64,000 nucleotides of DNA from Pythium myriotylum (GCA_023091665.1 JALJCQ010000009.1:1116001-1180000), one strand, 5' to 3'. Shown: positions 37,842 through 50,383, counted from the first letter of the stretch. Notes: generated by a model from the letters alone, not told the origin. Made by a program: numbers and translations.

Positions 37842-40800
37842 ATGGCCGCCTCGAACGGGCCACCCGCTGTGCTGCATCCTCGCCGCCGCACGTGGGACCT
37901 CTCGCAGCTCTCGACCAAGTACCCATGGCTCCGCATCGACAGCGAGACCATCGAAGAGTTCCGTTCGCCGTTCCAGTGGGTTGAGGATGGAGACGAAGAC
38001 GGTGAGAGCCGCTGTGACACGGAGAGCGGCGACGATGAGGATGCGCGAGAACGGACGAGACGTCGAGAGAGATCTCACGCCGAGTTCAGTCTCGCTCAGA
38101 AGCGAGTCGTGGGGCCCGTGAGAGCGGGTCTTTCCAAGCGGAAGCGTCCGGAACGGAGTCGAAGTCTACGGGAAGATGCATCCACGCGAGAAGAAGCGCT
38201 GACACTCATCCGATTAGGCTCATCACCGCGACCGAATCGATCCGAGGCTGATGGTCCAAGGAGATCATCGTCGCAGAACACAGTCGAGCTGCCTTCAACC
38301 AACGGCTTTCAACCGCTTCCGCATCAATGGCGAGCACGACAGCAAGCAAAGGACAAACACAAACGTGCGGACAAGAAGACGCACAGCGTGCTCTCCCTGC
38401 GGTGCGTCGTTCGCGCAGACCGCTTACAGTTGTTACAGCACTAACTTCACACACGACAGCTTCCCCGTGCTCCACAAGCCGCCTCCGAAGCCTTCGTCGG
38501 CTCTGTCTCTTCAACAAATCACCGAGCAGGAACACCTCCTCCAGCAACGACTGCACCAGCAGATCGAAGTCGAGAAAGCCAAGCTACCGCTCACGTTTCT
38601 CTTTGAACGTCAGCTGGACAAGACCTACTGCAAGCAGAAATGCGTCGAGACCATCACATCCATCTTCGCCAAGCTCCAGCACCGCATGCTCTTCCACGCG
38701 TTCCACCAGTGGCTCGCCATGCGCGACGCTGAGCGCGAACGTGAGCGCCGTGAGGCCGCCATCAAGAATGCTCAGGTGAAAGCGCTTGCGTTCTTCGAAC
38801 GGCTCGCAAGTGACGCGTACGTGGGCACGCTCGACCGCGCGTTCAAGCGATGGCGACAGACAGCGCAAGAGCTCGCGGCCGACGAGATGCGCGCAGCCGC
38901 TGTCAAGATCCAGGGACTCTACCGTCAGCGACGCGCCAAGTCGCTTCTCCAAGACCTCAAGCAGGCATCAATGGACCGCGAGTACAAGCAGCGCGTGGAG
39001 ATCCAGCGGCTGCTGTGCTTCGAGAGCTACGGCACCACCATGAAGTGGAGCACGCTCCGGAACGGCTTCAACCTGCTGCTGCTCTCGCTGTGCGCCAAGC
39101 GCATCACCTACTTCTTCCGCCGCATCCGCACGCGCAAGCGAGTCGCTCGCCGGCTCCAACGACGACTCGCAGCGACGAAAATCCAGTGCCAGTGGCGTTG
39201 CAGGCTAGCACGCGCCGCTCGGAGTCGACTGCAGCCGGCTCGAGAGATCCAACGCGAGCGCGAGCGTCAGGCTGCCGTGCACCTCCAGCGAACGACCCGA
39301 GGCTACTTGGCACGTCAGCACGCAGCCCTGCGGCGCGTGCAGCTGTCTCATGAGAGCATCGCCGCTGGTCACATCCAGCGAGCGTGGCGTCGCCACTGTG
39401 ACTGTCGTAATCTGACGGTTCGCTTCCAGCGGCGACGTCGACTGCTAGACGAAGAGCGAGCGAGGCAGGCTGAACTAGAACGCATTGAGGCTGCGCGCCA
39501 GAACGAGCTGCTGCGGAACCGCATGGCCGTCCAAGTCCAGCGAGTCGCGCGAGGGTTCCTCGGTCGACGGGAGGCTTCGCGTCGGCGAGCGGCTCAGACG
39601 CTAGAGCGAGCTGTGCGTCGCGTGCAGCAGAGTTGGCGCAAAAGCAAAGGCCGCTATGCGCTCCACATTCGCTTCATGGCACAGCGCGAGCGTCTGAACG
39701 ACCGCCGCAACGCATCCGCGCTGCTGCTTCAGTGTCGTTTCCGCGTGCGCAAGGCCCAGAAGCAGCGAGACGCTCTCCTAAGGGAGCGCCAGCGGCGTCG
39801 TCAGTCGGCCGTCGCGATCCAAAGGATCGTACGCGGTCGTCACGCGCGAGCCGAGTACGCGACGACGCGGCGAGCGACAGTCGCGATCCAGAGCGTGTGG
39901 CGAGGCAAGTTGGCGCGGCTCGAGCGCGAGCGGCTCGCCCACGAGCGGGAGCTCGAGAAGCAGATGAGATTTCAGGCCACGCTCAAGCTGCAGAGCCTCG
40001 CGCGCGGCCGCAAGGCTCGTCGCCTCACGCGACAGCTCCGCATAGAGCAGCAACGCATGGAGCAGTTGCTGCAGCAGTCGGCCGTGCTGATCCAGAAGCG
40101 AGCGCGAGGCATCGAAGCTTGCAAGGTCGCGCAGCTGCTCAGGCAGGCCATGCAGATCGTGGACATGCAGCAGCAGCGCGCGTACGCCAACTCGACACAG
40201 CGCAACGTGACACAGTCGCCGCTGCTGGCGTTCGTGATGCGCCAATACGCGGCCAAGGGCTCTGGAGACGACAGCGACGACGATGGGCTCTCGAAGTACT
40301 CGCCCGAACAGCTTCAGTGGCTCCAGTGGCAGATCGATGCGGCGAGGCAACAAATGGCTCGTGAAGATCGCGCGGTCGTGTGTCTCCAACGACGGTACCG
40401 CGGCTACGCCACGCGCGTGGCGTTTTTCGTCATGCAAGTGCAGAAGCGCGAGCGGCTGAAGCTCGAAGACCGCATGGCGAGGAAGCTGCAGCGCGTGGGC
40501 CGTGGGTTCCTCGCACGATGCCGTGTCCAAAAGCTCCGAGCCAAGCGCCGTAGCGACGAGCTCAAGGACGCGTACGTGCGCGAGCGCAGGTGGAAGGAGC
40601 AGGAGCGCGCGTGGGAGGAGCAGTACAAGCAGGAGCAACTCGCGCTTCAGCTGCGACGACTGCAGGCGCTCGAGTCGCAGGTGCGCGACGCCAAGCGCGA
40701 GGCCGAGATCGCCAAGTGGAACGCTGAAGCTGCAGCCGCGAGGAAACAGGAGCTGCGTGAACAGCTCGAGGCCAAGCAACTTGAGCGTACGCTGCGTGGG

Positions 40801-42357
40801 GGGTCGAGTGATGACGAAGAGGAAGATGAGTGGGCGTACGTGGCTGACGCGTACGGCAATTGGTACTATTACAATGCGAGCACTGGGGAGAGTTCGTGGG
40901 AGAAACCAGAGGTGAAGGCGACAAAGCCAAAGAAGGAGACTCCCAAGGCGATGGCAAAGAAGAAGAAAGAATCACCGAGGAAAGCTGATGCCGCTCTAGC
41001 TGCTGCGGCAGACCCCGTTGATAAGCGTGGCGAGGCCCCTGAGGTGACGAAGAAGCCGACATCGACGCCTGTCCCTGAGGGCTTCTGCTGCAAGTGCAAG
41101 GCCGTGGAGGCCGACAAAGAATGTCTCGACTGCCTTTTGCCTGACCTCAGCCTCGCCGTACTCTACTGCTCGCCGTGCTTCACGCTCGAGCACAACCTGC
41201 TCGCAGCCACGAGCTCCAAGGGCGCCCACGATTTCACAGTGCTGCGTCCGATCCGGCTGCCCAGTGAGTGCCAGCGTCCCAGCTGCTCAACCTCCACCAA
41301 GGCGAAAGCATCGTACTACTGCGGCGCGTGTCCTGACGGCTCACGCTTCAGCTGCGAGGCCTGCTTCCCCCTGCTCCATGAATCGGCGCACAACTCGCAC
41401 CACATCCCCGACAGCCTCCACTTTCGCGCCGGCTCGCTGCGTTGCGTCGAGTGCCAGCGCGTGCTCGCAACGCGAGTGTGCACGCAGTGCGACGAAGCCT
41501 TCTGCGCCGCGTGCTTCGATCTGCTCCACAGTCGGTCGGCCTCGAAGAAGCAGCACGAGTTCTCGCCACTTGAGATCCTCAAGGATGACCTCACGAGCGA
41601 GACGGACGCCTACTGCGTCGACTGCGAGATCCGGCGATGCTCAAGACTCTGCAATCTCTGTGGTGACGGGTTCTGCGACGCGTGCTTCGCCACGAGCCAC
41701 AGCAAAGGCCAGAAGGCGCTGCACACGTGGATCCCGTGGGCGAGCTTCGCGACCCACGGCGACTGGCTCGAGATTCGCGACGAGAAGAGCGGCAAGCTCG
41801 TCTACTTCAACATTGAGACCAAGGAGTCGACCCACACGCAGCCATTTGTGCTCAAGAGTGGCGAGGAGCGGCACCGCGTACTCTTCGCGGAGCGTGAAGC
41901 AGCCATGAAGAAGAATGCGTTGGAGCTCGAGAGCGAGATCGTCAAGCTCAAGGAACTGCTGCAGACCACCACGCAGGAGAAAGATCTGGAGATCGAACGT
42001 CTGCGGCGAAGACGACGAGGCAACGACGGCGGTGACGAGACTGCAGTAGCAGATTCCGTGCCGAAAAAAAGAGGGCTCTTTGGGGGACTCTTCGGCGGGC
42101 GAGAGAAGAAGACCAAGAAAAAGGAGACAGTGGCAGCGCTGAACGCAGACAAAACACTGTCGCCTGAAGAACTCAAGCGGCTCTCTCTGCGCCAAAGCAT
42201 CCAGCAATCACCTGGGGAGCTGGCCTTGATCAATAGCAAGCTCATGACGAGAGAGCGACAAGAAAAAGAGGAGAAAGCCAAGCGCACGGTGGGCACGAAG
42301 CACTTCGAGGAAGCCATGCTGCAGGAGTTTGTGCGGGGCGTGACGCCTCCACAGTAG
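37842..42357 (+). CDS. Large IQ / WW / B-box-like zinc-finger scaffold protein
   Basis: Exons 37842-38401 and 38460-42357 (58-bp intron) give 1485 residues. After an acidic/basic N-terminal region comes a long IQ-repeat region (about 330-875, many IQxxxRGxxxR units). A WW domain follows (about 978-1006, EWAYVADAYGNWYYY to WEKPEV), then four Cys/His clusters resembling B-box fingers (about 1062-1287, for example CVECQRVLATRVC and CAACFDLLH), a second WW-like segment (WLEIRDEKSGKLVYF) and a C-terminal coiled coil. It is probably a calmodulin-binding scaffold, perhaps ciliary or centrosomal. The combination matches no named protein I can recall. The exon 1 assignment relies on the in-phase GT/AG pair; without it translation would start at 38251. 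Confidence 0.78.
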
Positions 42358-42402
42358 CTGTCAATCGCGGGATCTATAATTACCCGTCATTGAGTTCTCG
42401 GC

Positions 42403-44402
42403 ATGCGTTTCACATCGTCAAGTAACCCGTTGAGAACGCCCTTCTCTCTCGCGATGAACGAAGTTGAGGCTGCAAGTGACGAGGAGCCAGCGCTACCGGA
42501 TGTGGTGGGTGAGTCGATCGCGCTTTCCGATGAGGAGCTTGCGGCTCTTGCTAGTCGCATGCACGCGGTCGATGCCGACGACGTTGCAAGTGAGCTCGCC
42601 CGTGACGTCATTGCACAGAGTCTACTTGAGGCCGACGCAAGTTTCATCCAGCGACGGCTCATGGGTTTCTCTGCTCGAAGCATCGCCAACCAGCTCTTCG
42701 CCGTGCTAGCTTCTTGCTCGCCAAATCTCGCGCTCGACGGATACGCGATCTCTGCAATAGAGAGGCCGATCATTCGGCCACAGGAAGAACCACCGCCTTG
42801 CTCGATCGACGCAACGTGCCGCCACGAGATTCCATGCAAAGAATCTACTCCACATTGCGAGACTCCGCCGCTCACACCCCGCAAGAGCAAGCGACTCGTT
42901 GCTGCAGCTTCGCTTGTTCTTTCGACCTCGTCGAGCTCTCTGAAGTCGGTTGCCAAGCCGAGACCCAACGTCGCGAAGCCTCCCGCATCTTCTGCAACAC
43001 CTATACCGGGCGTGCCCTTCAGCACGGCCATCGCTGTGCCGGCAGAATCACCTCGTAAGAACGTTGGGGTCCTCAAAGCTGCCGTTCGACTCGCATCCAG
43101 TCGATCGCTTCGGCCCGAGAGCGATGAAGCAAGTGACGAAACTGAAAGGTCAAGTGATAGCAGCAGCGACAGCCGCGCCCCAGTCACTCCAGCTTCGCGC
43201 CAGCGGTCCACTAAAGACGGCTTGTCCTTGATTCCAGCGATGTCCGCGTGGTCAATCACGCTCCCACGAGATCCGTGGCTTCTTGAAGAGCAGGAACTCG
43301 CGTCAACCGTCTGCGTGGAGTACCTCCTCCCTCACAAACTGCCGGTCGTCGGTGCGCGCAGAGCCAGTGTGTCAACCGCTCGCAGAGAGAGCAGAGGCCT
43401 CGTGTCCACTCCACCTCCTCGCCGAGACACATTCCTGCAAGTCGCAGACGAAGCAGATGCAGTTACAATCGACCCGCTGGGCATGCTTGGCTTCGACATG
43501 CGGAGTCAGTTGGCGCTCTCGCCTGGCGTGAAGTTGCAGGCGGAAGACGGCGCGTTCAAGAGCGGACCAGAGCTCCCGCTTGTTCCGTCGAAAATGCGGC
43601 GCGCAACGTTCATTGTGAGTTGGCGTGAGATGAAATTGCTACTTCTGGTGGCTAACGTGTGTGGGGAATGCAGGATGAATCGCTGTCGGCAGCAGCAGTG
43701 ACCCCCACTCGCCCGCAAGGTCGGCCGTCCACGACGAGCTGCTTGGCGGAGCCCCTCCAAACTGCTGGCGTCGATGATCATAGCTGCAGTGGAGTCTTCT
43801 CGCTCACTGAGTGTGCGATGAAGCGAGAGGACCACAGCCACAACGCGTCCGTGAGATCGCTCGCAACGTCACACATCAGTTCCGCGCCGTCGTCGACGAC
43901 GACTTCAGTCAAGGTGAGGCTCCTCAGTGCCGTAGCTCGTTGGTATGAGACAGCTGAACCACAATTGTCGTAGCAAAATCTCTTCCGCAAGCCTTCGAAA
44001 GTCGCGCGGCCCTGCACAGCCACGGCGGCTGCTCCGTGCTGCAGCGACCATAACAGTCCACGACCTGCTGTCCCGACAAACGAGAATGAAGCCTTTGGAG
44101 ATCTTGTCAAACAGCGAGCGTTCCAACGAAAGCCCTCGCTCGCGACCACGACGCCTCCCAAGAGAACGCAAAGCCGTCGTTCCCTCGCCTACAACAAGAG
44201 CGACACAGCATCAGCCAACGGGTCCGCGTCACGTACGTGTATTTTATTCAGGTTCTTGTGTCCCTGGCGACGAGTGACGCTGACGAACCCATGGTGCAAA
44301 GCAGCGTTGTCTCGCCGAAACTTACTGTGTCGAACCCCGTCGTCGTCCTCGACGACCAAGAGCCAGGGGGACCCACTTCGCAACGCAGCGTCGCTGTTGT
44401 GA
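42403..44402 (+). CDS. Unrecognised Ser-rich protein, three exons
   Basis: Exons 42403-43614, 43674-43913 and 43974-44402 give about 626 residues; the two introns are 59 and 60 bp with GTGAGT/GTGAGG donors and CAG/TAG acceptors. No domain is recognised. The N-terminal 100 residues are acidic and helical (SDEELAALASRMHAVDADD), and the rest is Ser/Pro/Arg-rich and probably disordered. An alternative start is 42454. The 3' end is uncertain: a GTACGT at about 44234 could be a donor to a further exon, and the assumed stop is 6 bp from the end of the convergent nuclease gene. It lies 45 bp after the IQ/WW gene. Confidence 0.5.
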
Positions 44403-44407
44403 GCGCG

Positions 44408-45221
44408 CTACGTCTTGCCGGCTCGCTGTCTCGCCTTGTACTCGCTCGCCGACTCCATTTTCTTGCCTTGGCTCCAGATGCCGATCTTTTTCTTCTGTGC
44501 CTGCGCCTCGAGCTTCTCAAACACGTCCAGGCGGCCGCCGTAGACGGCTCCAGCTTGGCGATAGACGTGGGCGAGTCCGGCCTTGAGGATCTCCTCGGAC
44601 GCATTCTTACGGAACGGCCAGCACCCGTAGTGGACCATGCACACGGCGCGCGCGTACTGGTCCTTGTGCAGCAGCGTGAGCGTGAGCTTGCGGTTCTCGA
44701 GCGTCTTGGTGAGCCACTCTTTGGCCTCGTCGCCGAACGGCTGGCCCTTGGCGCCGAACTTGGCAGTCTCGGGGGTGTCTACGGCCACGCTCGCGAGAGG
44801 TCAACCACGGCGCCGTCCCAACGACAGATCAGAACGCGAGAGCCAACGCACCGATGCCGGCGAGTCGGATCTGCAGCGTGTTCTCCGAGAGCTTGCCCGT
44901 GTAGGCGCCGGCGCCGCGGAAGAGCGGCACGTGGCGCGCGCGGAACGTGTCGCCGTCGCTGACGCTGACGCTGCGCGCCTGGATCTGCTGCTCGGCGTGG
45001 AACATCTTCATGGGGATGTCGTCGACCGTCGCGAATCGCCGGAACGGCCGCCGCAGCTTGGGCAGCAGCAGCCCGACGCAGACGCCCGCGAGAAAGGCGG
45101 CCACCAGCTGCGCCTCGTCCGGCAGCGAGCGCGCGAAGAGCGAGAGCTCCTCGCGGCGCTGTGTCCACTGCGCGTTCGCCTGCGCCGCGAGCGACTCCCA
45201 GTCGAACGGAGACGCCGCCAT
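44408..45221 (-). CDS. Membrane-anchored staphylococcal-nuclease-like endonuclease (LCL3-like)
   Basis: Exons 45221-44852 and 44778-44408 (73-bp intron) give 246 residues. Splicing rebuilds the hallmark RLAGIDTPETAKFG. Residues about 38-55 form one transmembrane helix (LVAAFLAGVCVGLLL), followed by a thermonuclease OB-fold domain. Active-site residues are all visible: SDGDTF, the Arg of QIRLAGI, Asp-Thr and Glu of DTPE, and the Arg of QYARAV. Length and layout match the fungal LCL3 family, membrane-tethered nucleases of mitochondria or endomembranes; the exact compartment is not shown here. An alternative upstream start is at 45296. Confidence 0.87.
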
Positions 45222-45443
45222 CACTGCTGCAGCATTGACAAGTGATCTTGGGGAGCTAGCTGCTCGAAGAGCGCCAGTCTCAACAGGAAATGCCAAAAGT
45301 AGGTTGGATGTCCCCTAGTGCACTTGGAAGGATGTTGTTTGATGATGTGGATGTACCTTGTTTTGAGCTGAAATAATTACGTAGTGTCTGTATTTGAGAT
45401 GTTGAATGAGCTTGAATCAGTAGGTTATACTCTATCTGGAACG

Positions 45444-47384
45444 CTATCGATGGAGGTGACCGAGCCCCTCGCTGCGAAGCAGATCCTGCATGTCTCGCTC
45501 GATGGCTTCTTGCACGGACAAGCTGCGTGGCGAGGACACTGGAGTGAGCTCGTCGTCGTAAGCGAGCTCGTCGTGGTCGTCGTGGTCGTCGTCGTTTGTG
45601 TGGTGGTGTCGTGTTTCCTGGAGATGCTCTTCATACACGTCCTTCACCTCGTTGAACAACTCGACGTCATGCAGGAAGGAAGGTTCGCGCGGTCTCCTCA
45701 GCTCGGATACCCGCGCCAACTTCTGTTCCCGTACTTGAAGCCCTTGTATGAGTCGCTCAACTTTCGTTGACGGCGATTCTTCCTCACTTCGACCACTCGT
45801 GGTAGATGGAGAGCTCTCAAAGGAGCCCCGATATTGAGTCGGCTTGATGTCCGCAGTCTCAATCGCATCAACGACATCAACAATTGAAGAGTCGAACAGG
45901 CTCAGATTGCGTCGGCGAGGAGACGATCGCACGGTGGGTCGATAGGGTGGCGACTGCAGATCGTCGATTAGCGCCATTGTCGATTCGACTTCGTACTCGA
46001 ATGAGTCCCCCTCCACAAACGCACTGGCGTTCGCAAAGTCCGGGAGAAGCGTTCTTGTCACGCTTCTTTCGTGGTTAGTCGCGTTTGACCGAGGAGTCTC
46101 GTGACTGAAGTCACGGCCCAGTCTCGAACGACGACTGCGAGAGGATCCTGGCGACGCCGTCTCCGCGTAGTTGTCTCGTGTGGTGATGCGCGTGCCTTCT
46201 CGCCTTGACGTGGTCTGTGATGGTAAGAGTCCATCATAATCATGGCGCCTTTTTTCGTTTCTCGATACGTGATCTATCGGTCGCGGCATGTCCCGTAGAG
46301 CATTGTTTCCACCGTCGATATCGGTCTGGCACGCAGTGGATACGAACAGTCCACTCGAATCCTCGCGAATGCTCGCTGCCGTGGCATTGAGTGCGTCCTC
46401 CATGCGGGTTTTCCACTCGTTCATGATTTCCTTGATCTTATCCGGTAGTTCCGCTGAGGAATTCAGCAGGACTGATAAATCGAGAGGCACAGAATTTCGA
46501 CCCGTCTCCGGTCGTGGTAGGTCGTATCTGTTTGTCGCCACAGCCGACGCCGGTGCGGCCGTTGGAACCGGCCGAGGTGACACAGACCGCTCGATCCGCT
46601 CGTCGAGAGCTCGCTGCTTGTCCTCAAGCCGCTCGCGTCTTTCTTTAAGCAGCAGCTCGTGGGTTTCCTTCAGCTCCTGGGCCATCCGTTCCATCTCTTC
46701 ACGGTGCTTTCTCTGCTCGGCGTTCTCCTTGGCCTCCATCTCGTGCTTCTGTTTCTTCACGAGCTTCCGCAGTTTGTCGACTTCGAGTTTGAGCAGGTCC
46801 ACGGTCTGGTCTGTCTCCATGCGGTGGCGCACTTCGGCCTCGTTGCTTTCCTCCAGCACGAGCACGCGTTCTTGGTAGTCGCGCACCTTCTCGAGCGCCG
46901 CCTTGAGCTTCTCGCTGAGCTCCTCTATTTCGTGCGCGTCGCGTTTCGCGTGGCCCCGCAGCTCGTGGATCTCGCTCTCCATGAGCGACCGCTGGCGCGC
47001 AAACTCCTTCTCGCTGTCCTCGTGCAGCGCGCTCACTTCGACGATGCGGCGCACGAGCTTGGCCACTTTCTCGCGATCCTCGTCGCAGAGATCGGCGATC
47101 CGCGCGTTCGTCATGCGTCGATCTGCCGTGTCGATCGTCGCCTTGACGCGCACGGCCTGGCGCATCTCCTTCCAGCGAGATGGCGCCGCGACGGGAGTGC
47201 GATCATTGCCGTTTTGCGGAGGCTCGTTCTTGCGCGCTAGTGGCTTCTTGGCGAAGGAAGCGCCACGAGTCGATAGCGCAGGATCTCGGCTACGCGCTCG
47301 CAGCGTTTCAGCTCCGCTGGGCGCGTGGTTCGAGCGCAGGGGCGCGCGGCGCCGCGCACTCCTGGTCCATTCTTGCTCTTCCAT
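45444..47384 (-). CDS. Coiled-coil protein of unknown function
   Basis: A 646-residue protein starting MEEQEWTRSARRR (an in-frame ATG at 47432 is also possible). The N-terminus is basic and disordered. Residues about 105-270 form a long Glu/Lys/Leu heptad coiled coil (EIEELSEKLKAALEKVRDY, LLKLEVDKLRKLVKKQK). The C-terminal half is Ser/Arg/Asp-rich and contains a His/Asp run (HHHTNDDDHDDHDE) near the end. No enzyme motif. It could be a centrosomal or cytoskeletal structural protein. Divergent to the helicase gene. Confidence 0.68.
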   Translation of the reverse strand: MEEQEWTRSARRRAPLRSNHAPSGAETLRARSRDPALSTRGASFAKKPLARKNEPPQNGNDRTPVAAPSRWKEMRQAVRVKATIDTADRRMTNARIADLCDEDREKVAKLVRRIVEVSALHEDSEKEFARQRSLMESEIHELRGHAKRDAHEIEELSEKLKAALEKVRDYQERVLVLEESNEAEVRHRMETDQTVDLLKLEVDKLRKLVKKQKHEMEAKENAEQRKHREEMERMAQELKETHELLLKERRERLEDKQRALDERIERSVSPRPVPTAAPASAVATNRYDLPRPETGRNSVPLDLSVLLNSSAELPDKIKEIMNEWKTRMEDALNATAASIREDSSGLFVSTACQTDIDGGNNALRDMPRPIDHVSRNEKRRHDYDGLLPSQTTSRREGTRITTRDNYAETASPGSSRSRRSRLGRDFSHETPRSNATNHERSVTRTLLPDFANASAFVEGDSFEYEVESTMALIDDLQSPPYRPTVRSSPRRRNLSLFDSSIVDVVDAIETADIKPTQYRGSFESSPSTTSGRSEEESPSTKVERLIQGLQVREQKLARVSELRRPREPSFLHDVELFNEVKDVYEEHLQETRHHHTNDDDHDDHDELAYDDELTPVSSPRSLSVQEAIERDMQDLLRSEGLGHLHR

Positions 47385-47603
47385 TTGGAGAACCTGAAAA
47401 GAATGGCATCCTTTCGTCAACCTGGATTTCAAGCTTCAACACAATCTAGTTACGTTATGATTGGATACAATAATAACCCAATCAGTCGCCGAATCACTAT
47501 TTATTCGTTTTGGATTGGCTGAAAAGGCGTGGAATTCCTGTCCCAATCAATCAATGGCGCGTCCATTGGAGCTGCCCACTGCGGAATTGCGAGCCGAGGC
47601 ACG
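47385..47603. promoter_or_regulatory. Bidirectional promoter region, coiled-coil gene and DRS1
   Basis: A 219-bp AT-richer interval between divergent start codons at 47384 (minus) and 47604 (plus). It contains two ATTGG/CCAAT-type boxes (near 47460 and 47513) and CCCAATCA near 47475. Assignment as promoter is from position. Confidence 0.5.
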
Positions 47604-50383
47604 ATGGGCAAGCCGCCGCGCGTGGAGGACGATCTGCTGCTGACGATCGCGTCGGACGACGAGCTCTCGGTGGCGTCGGAGAGCTCGGACGACGAGAGCG
47701 ACGCCCGCGAGCTCCAGGACGCCATCATCTCCAAGGTACGAGCGCTTAGACCCAGGCGTAGGAGTAGTAGAAAATGAGACTCACGGTCGGTGGCTTCGAT
47801 TCGCGAGCAGAAGCAGCAGCGCGAGGCCGAGAAGGCGGCCAAGAAGCAGAATCTGATCGCCGAGGACTTCAAGTTCGACGAGACCGACGGGTACCGCGGC
47901 TCGGCCGGCTCGTCCTGGGACTTTACGAGTGAGTGCTTGTGGGCTGGTGATGGCAAGCGCAGAGCACTGACGATTGGGGTGGCGCCTGTGTAGAGGCGAT
48001 CTCGCGCATTGAGCGCATGGAGGAGAGCGGCGTTGTGACCAAGCGCACGACGGTGCAGGCCAAGATCGAGAAGCACAAGAAGGAGAAGGCCAAGGCCAAG
48101 GAAGAGAAGCGCGCGAAAAAGGCCGCCGAGCTCAAGAAGAAGCAGGAGGAAGAAAAGGACACGGACGATGACCAGTCCTCTGGTGAGGAGAAAGATGGCG
48201 ACGAGGATGAAGAAATGGACGGCAGCGGCTCGGACGAGAGCGACGACGAAAAGGAAAAGGAGAAGGAGCAGGACGAGAGCAGCGACAGCGAAGAAGACGA
48301 CGAAGGAGAACAAGAAGAGCCAGAAGATGAAGTCGTGGAGGAAGAGGAGCGATTGATGGCCGCACTCAAGGACGGCAAGTCGAACAAGACCAAGGAAGAG
48401 GAGATCGACGAGCTGGAGCGCCGCAAGGCGGCCGAGTTCTTCGAGAGCGACCCGTTCGCCGCTGAGGAGTTCGCCAAGACAAAGTTCGAAACCTTCGCCG
48501 ATCTCAAGCTCTCGCGTCCGCTCATGCGTGCCGTCTCCGAGCTTGGTTTCGAGAAGCCCACGCCGATCCAGCAGCGTGCGATTCCGATTGCGCTTACGGG
48601 CAAGGACATTTGTGCGAGTGCGCAGACCGGTAGTGGTAAGACAGCCGCGTTCCTTCTGCCGATCCTCGAGCGTCTCCAGTTCCGCTCTCGGCGTGTCGCT
48701 GCTACGCGTGTTATGATCATTTGTCCAGTGCGTGAACTCGCGACGCAGTGTCAGTCGATGCTCGAGCAGCTCGCTCGATTCACTGACATCACTTGCTCGC
48801 TCGCTGTCGGCGGTCTTCCGCTCAAGCCGCAGGAAGTCGAACTGCGCAACCGTCCGGACGTTGTGATCTGTACGCCTGGTCGTATGATTGACCACCTGCG
48901 CAACTCCAAGAGTGTGCACATGGACGACCTGGAGATCCTCGTGCTCGATGAAGCCGATCGCTTGTTGGAGCTCGGTTTCACGGAGGAAGTTCAAGAACTC
49001 GTGCGCATGTGTCCCAAGGCTCGCCAGACGATGCTCTTCTCAGCGACCATGACTTCCAAGGTCGACCAGCTCATTGAGCTGTCGATGAAGCGACCCGTGC
49101 GCATTAGCACTGACCCGCTCTTCGACATGGCCAAGCATCTTGTGCAAGAGTTTGTCCGTATTCGTCCTCAGCGAGAGAGCGACCGCGAGGCCATCTTGCT
49201 GGCGCTGTGCACGCGTACGTTCCGCACCAACACGATCGTGTTCATGGAAACCAAGGTCCACGCGCACCGTATGATGATCATCTTTGGTCTCGCTGGCCTC
49301 AAGGCTGCCGAACTCCACGGAAACCTCACACAGAAGGAGCGCCTTGAGGCGCTCCAGAACTTCCGCGATGGCAAGGTCGACATCTTGCTCTGTACCGATG
49401 TTGCTGCCCGTGGTATCGATGTCAAGGGAGTCCACGCTGTCATCAACTACGAAATGCCCAAGGATATCACGACGTACGTGCATCGTGTCGGTCGTACGGC
49501 GCGTGCTGGTCGCAACGGCCGAGCCGTCACACTTACGAGTGAGTCGCGCCGTCTGCTGATGAAGCAAGTCTCCCGCCACTGCCACGGTTTCGTGAAGAGC
49601 CGAGCAGTGCCGGACCCGGTGATCGCGCAATGGAAGGCTCGCATTGAAAGTATGGAGGCGGACATCAAGACGATCATGCGCGAAGAAGTCTTGGAGAAGC
49701 GTATGCGTGAGGCTGAGCGAGATGCTGAGCGTGCCTCCAACATGCTCAAGCATGAGGATGAGATCGCTGCGCGCCCGGCGCGAACTTGGTTCATGAGCGA
49801 GAAGGAGAAGAAGAACGTGGCCGAACGGGCCGAGGAGAGCCGTAAGGCCAAGCTCAACGGCGATGAAAGTGAAGAGGAGGGCGGCGAGACCATGTCGCGT
49901 GCCAAGATGCTCAAACAGATGAACCACAAGAAGAGGAGGAGATTCGAGATCCGCGAACAGGAAGAAAAGATGCTCGAGGACGCGCGTCGTGCCGAAGAAG
50001 AGGAAGGCAAGAAGAAGAAGGTGTTCACATCTGTCCACGTGGCGGCGTCGGCCAAGCACAGCAAGAAGGAAAAGCTGCAGCAGGAGCGCTCGCGAGAGGA
50101 AGAGTCGATCGCGGAGCTCCACGAGCGGAAGCGCCTGAAACGCGAGAAGGCGCGCGCCAAGCAGAGTGCTCACAAGGAGCCCAAGTCCAAGACGGGCTTC
50201 GACGTGGATCTCAGCGCCAAGGACTACCGCCCGATCCAGACGGGCTCCAAGCGCAGTGAGTCGACCAAGAGCGACGCCGGCAAGACCTTCGAGTTCAAGG
50301 AGAAGATCACCAACTACAAGAAGCACGCCAACAAGAAGGGCTCGACATCTTTCAAGTCCAAGGGCCGCTACCGCCGTCGTTAG
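47604..50383 (+). CDS. DDX27: DEAD-box RNA helicase DRS1/DDX27
   Basis: Exons 47604-47735, 47811-47928 and 47994-50383 give 879 residues (the exon 2 acceptor could instead be 47808). It is a nucleolar ATP-dependent RNA helicase for 60S ribosomal subunit assembly. After a Lys/Glu/Asp-rich N-terminus come the Q motif GFEKPTPIQ (about 266), AQTGSGKT (about 291), PVRELATQ, TPGR, DEAD (about 402), SAT, TDVAARGIDV and HRVGRTARAGRNG. The C-terminal extension is Lys-rich, as in yeast Drs1 and human DDX27. The LSRPLMRAVSELGFEKPTPIQ block assigns it to this subfamily rather than other DEAD-box proteins. Confidence 0.94.

Noticed and set aside
38251..38459. Start of the large IQ gene at 38251
   Set aside because: The sequence before FPVLHK reads through an in-phase 58-bp intron; joining to the upstream exon at 37842 gives a more coherent N-terminus.
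48132..48365. ORFs within the acidic N-terminal region of the helicase
   Set aside because: Shadows of Lys/Glu/Asp-rich coding repeats.
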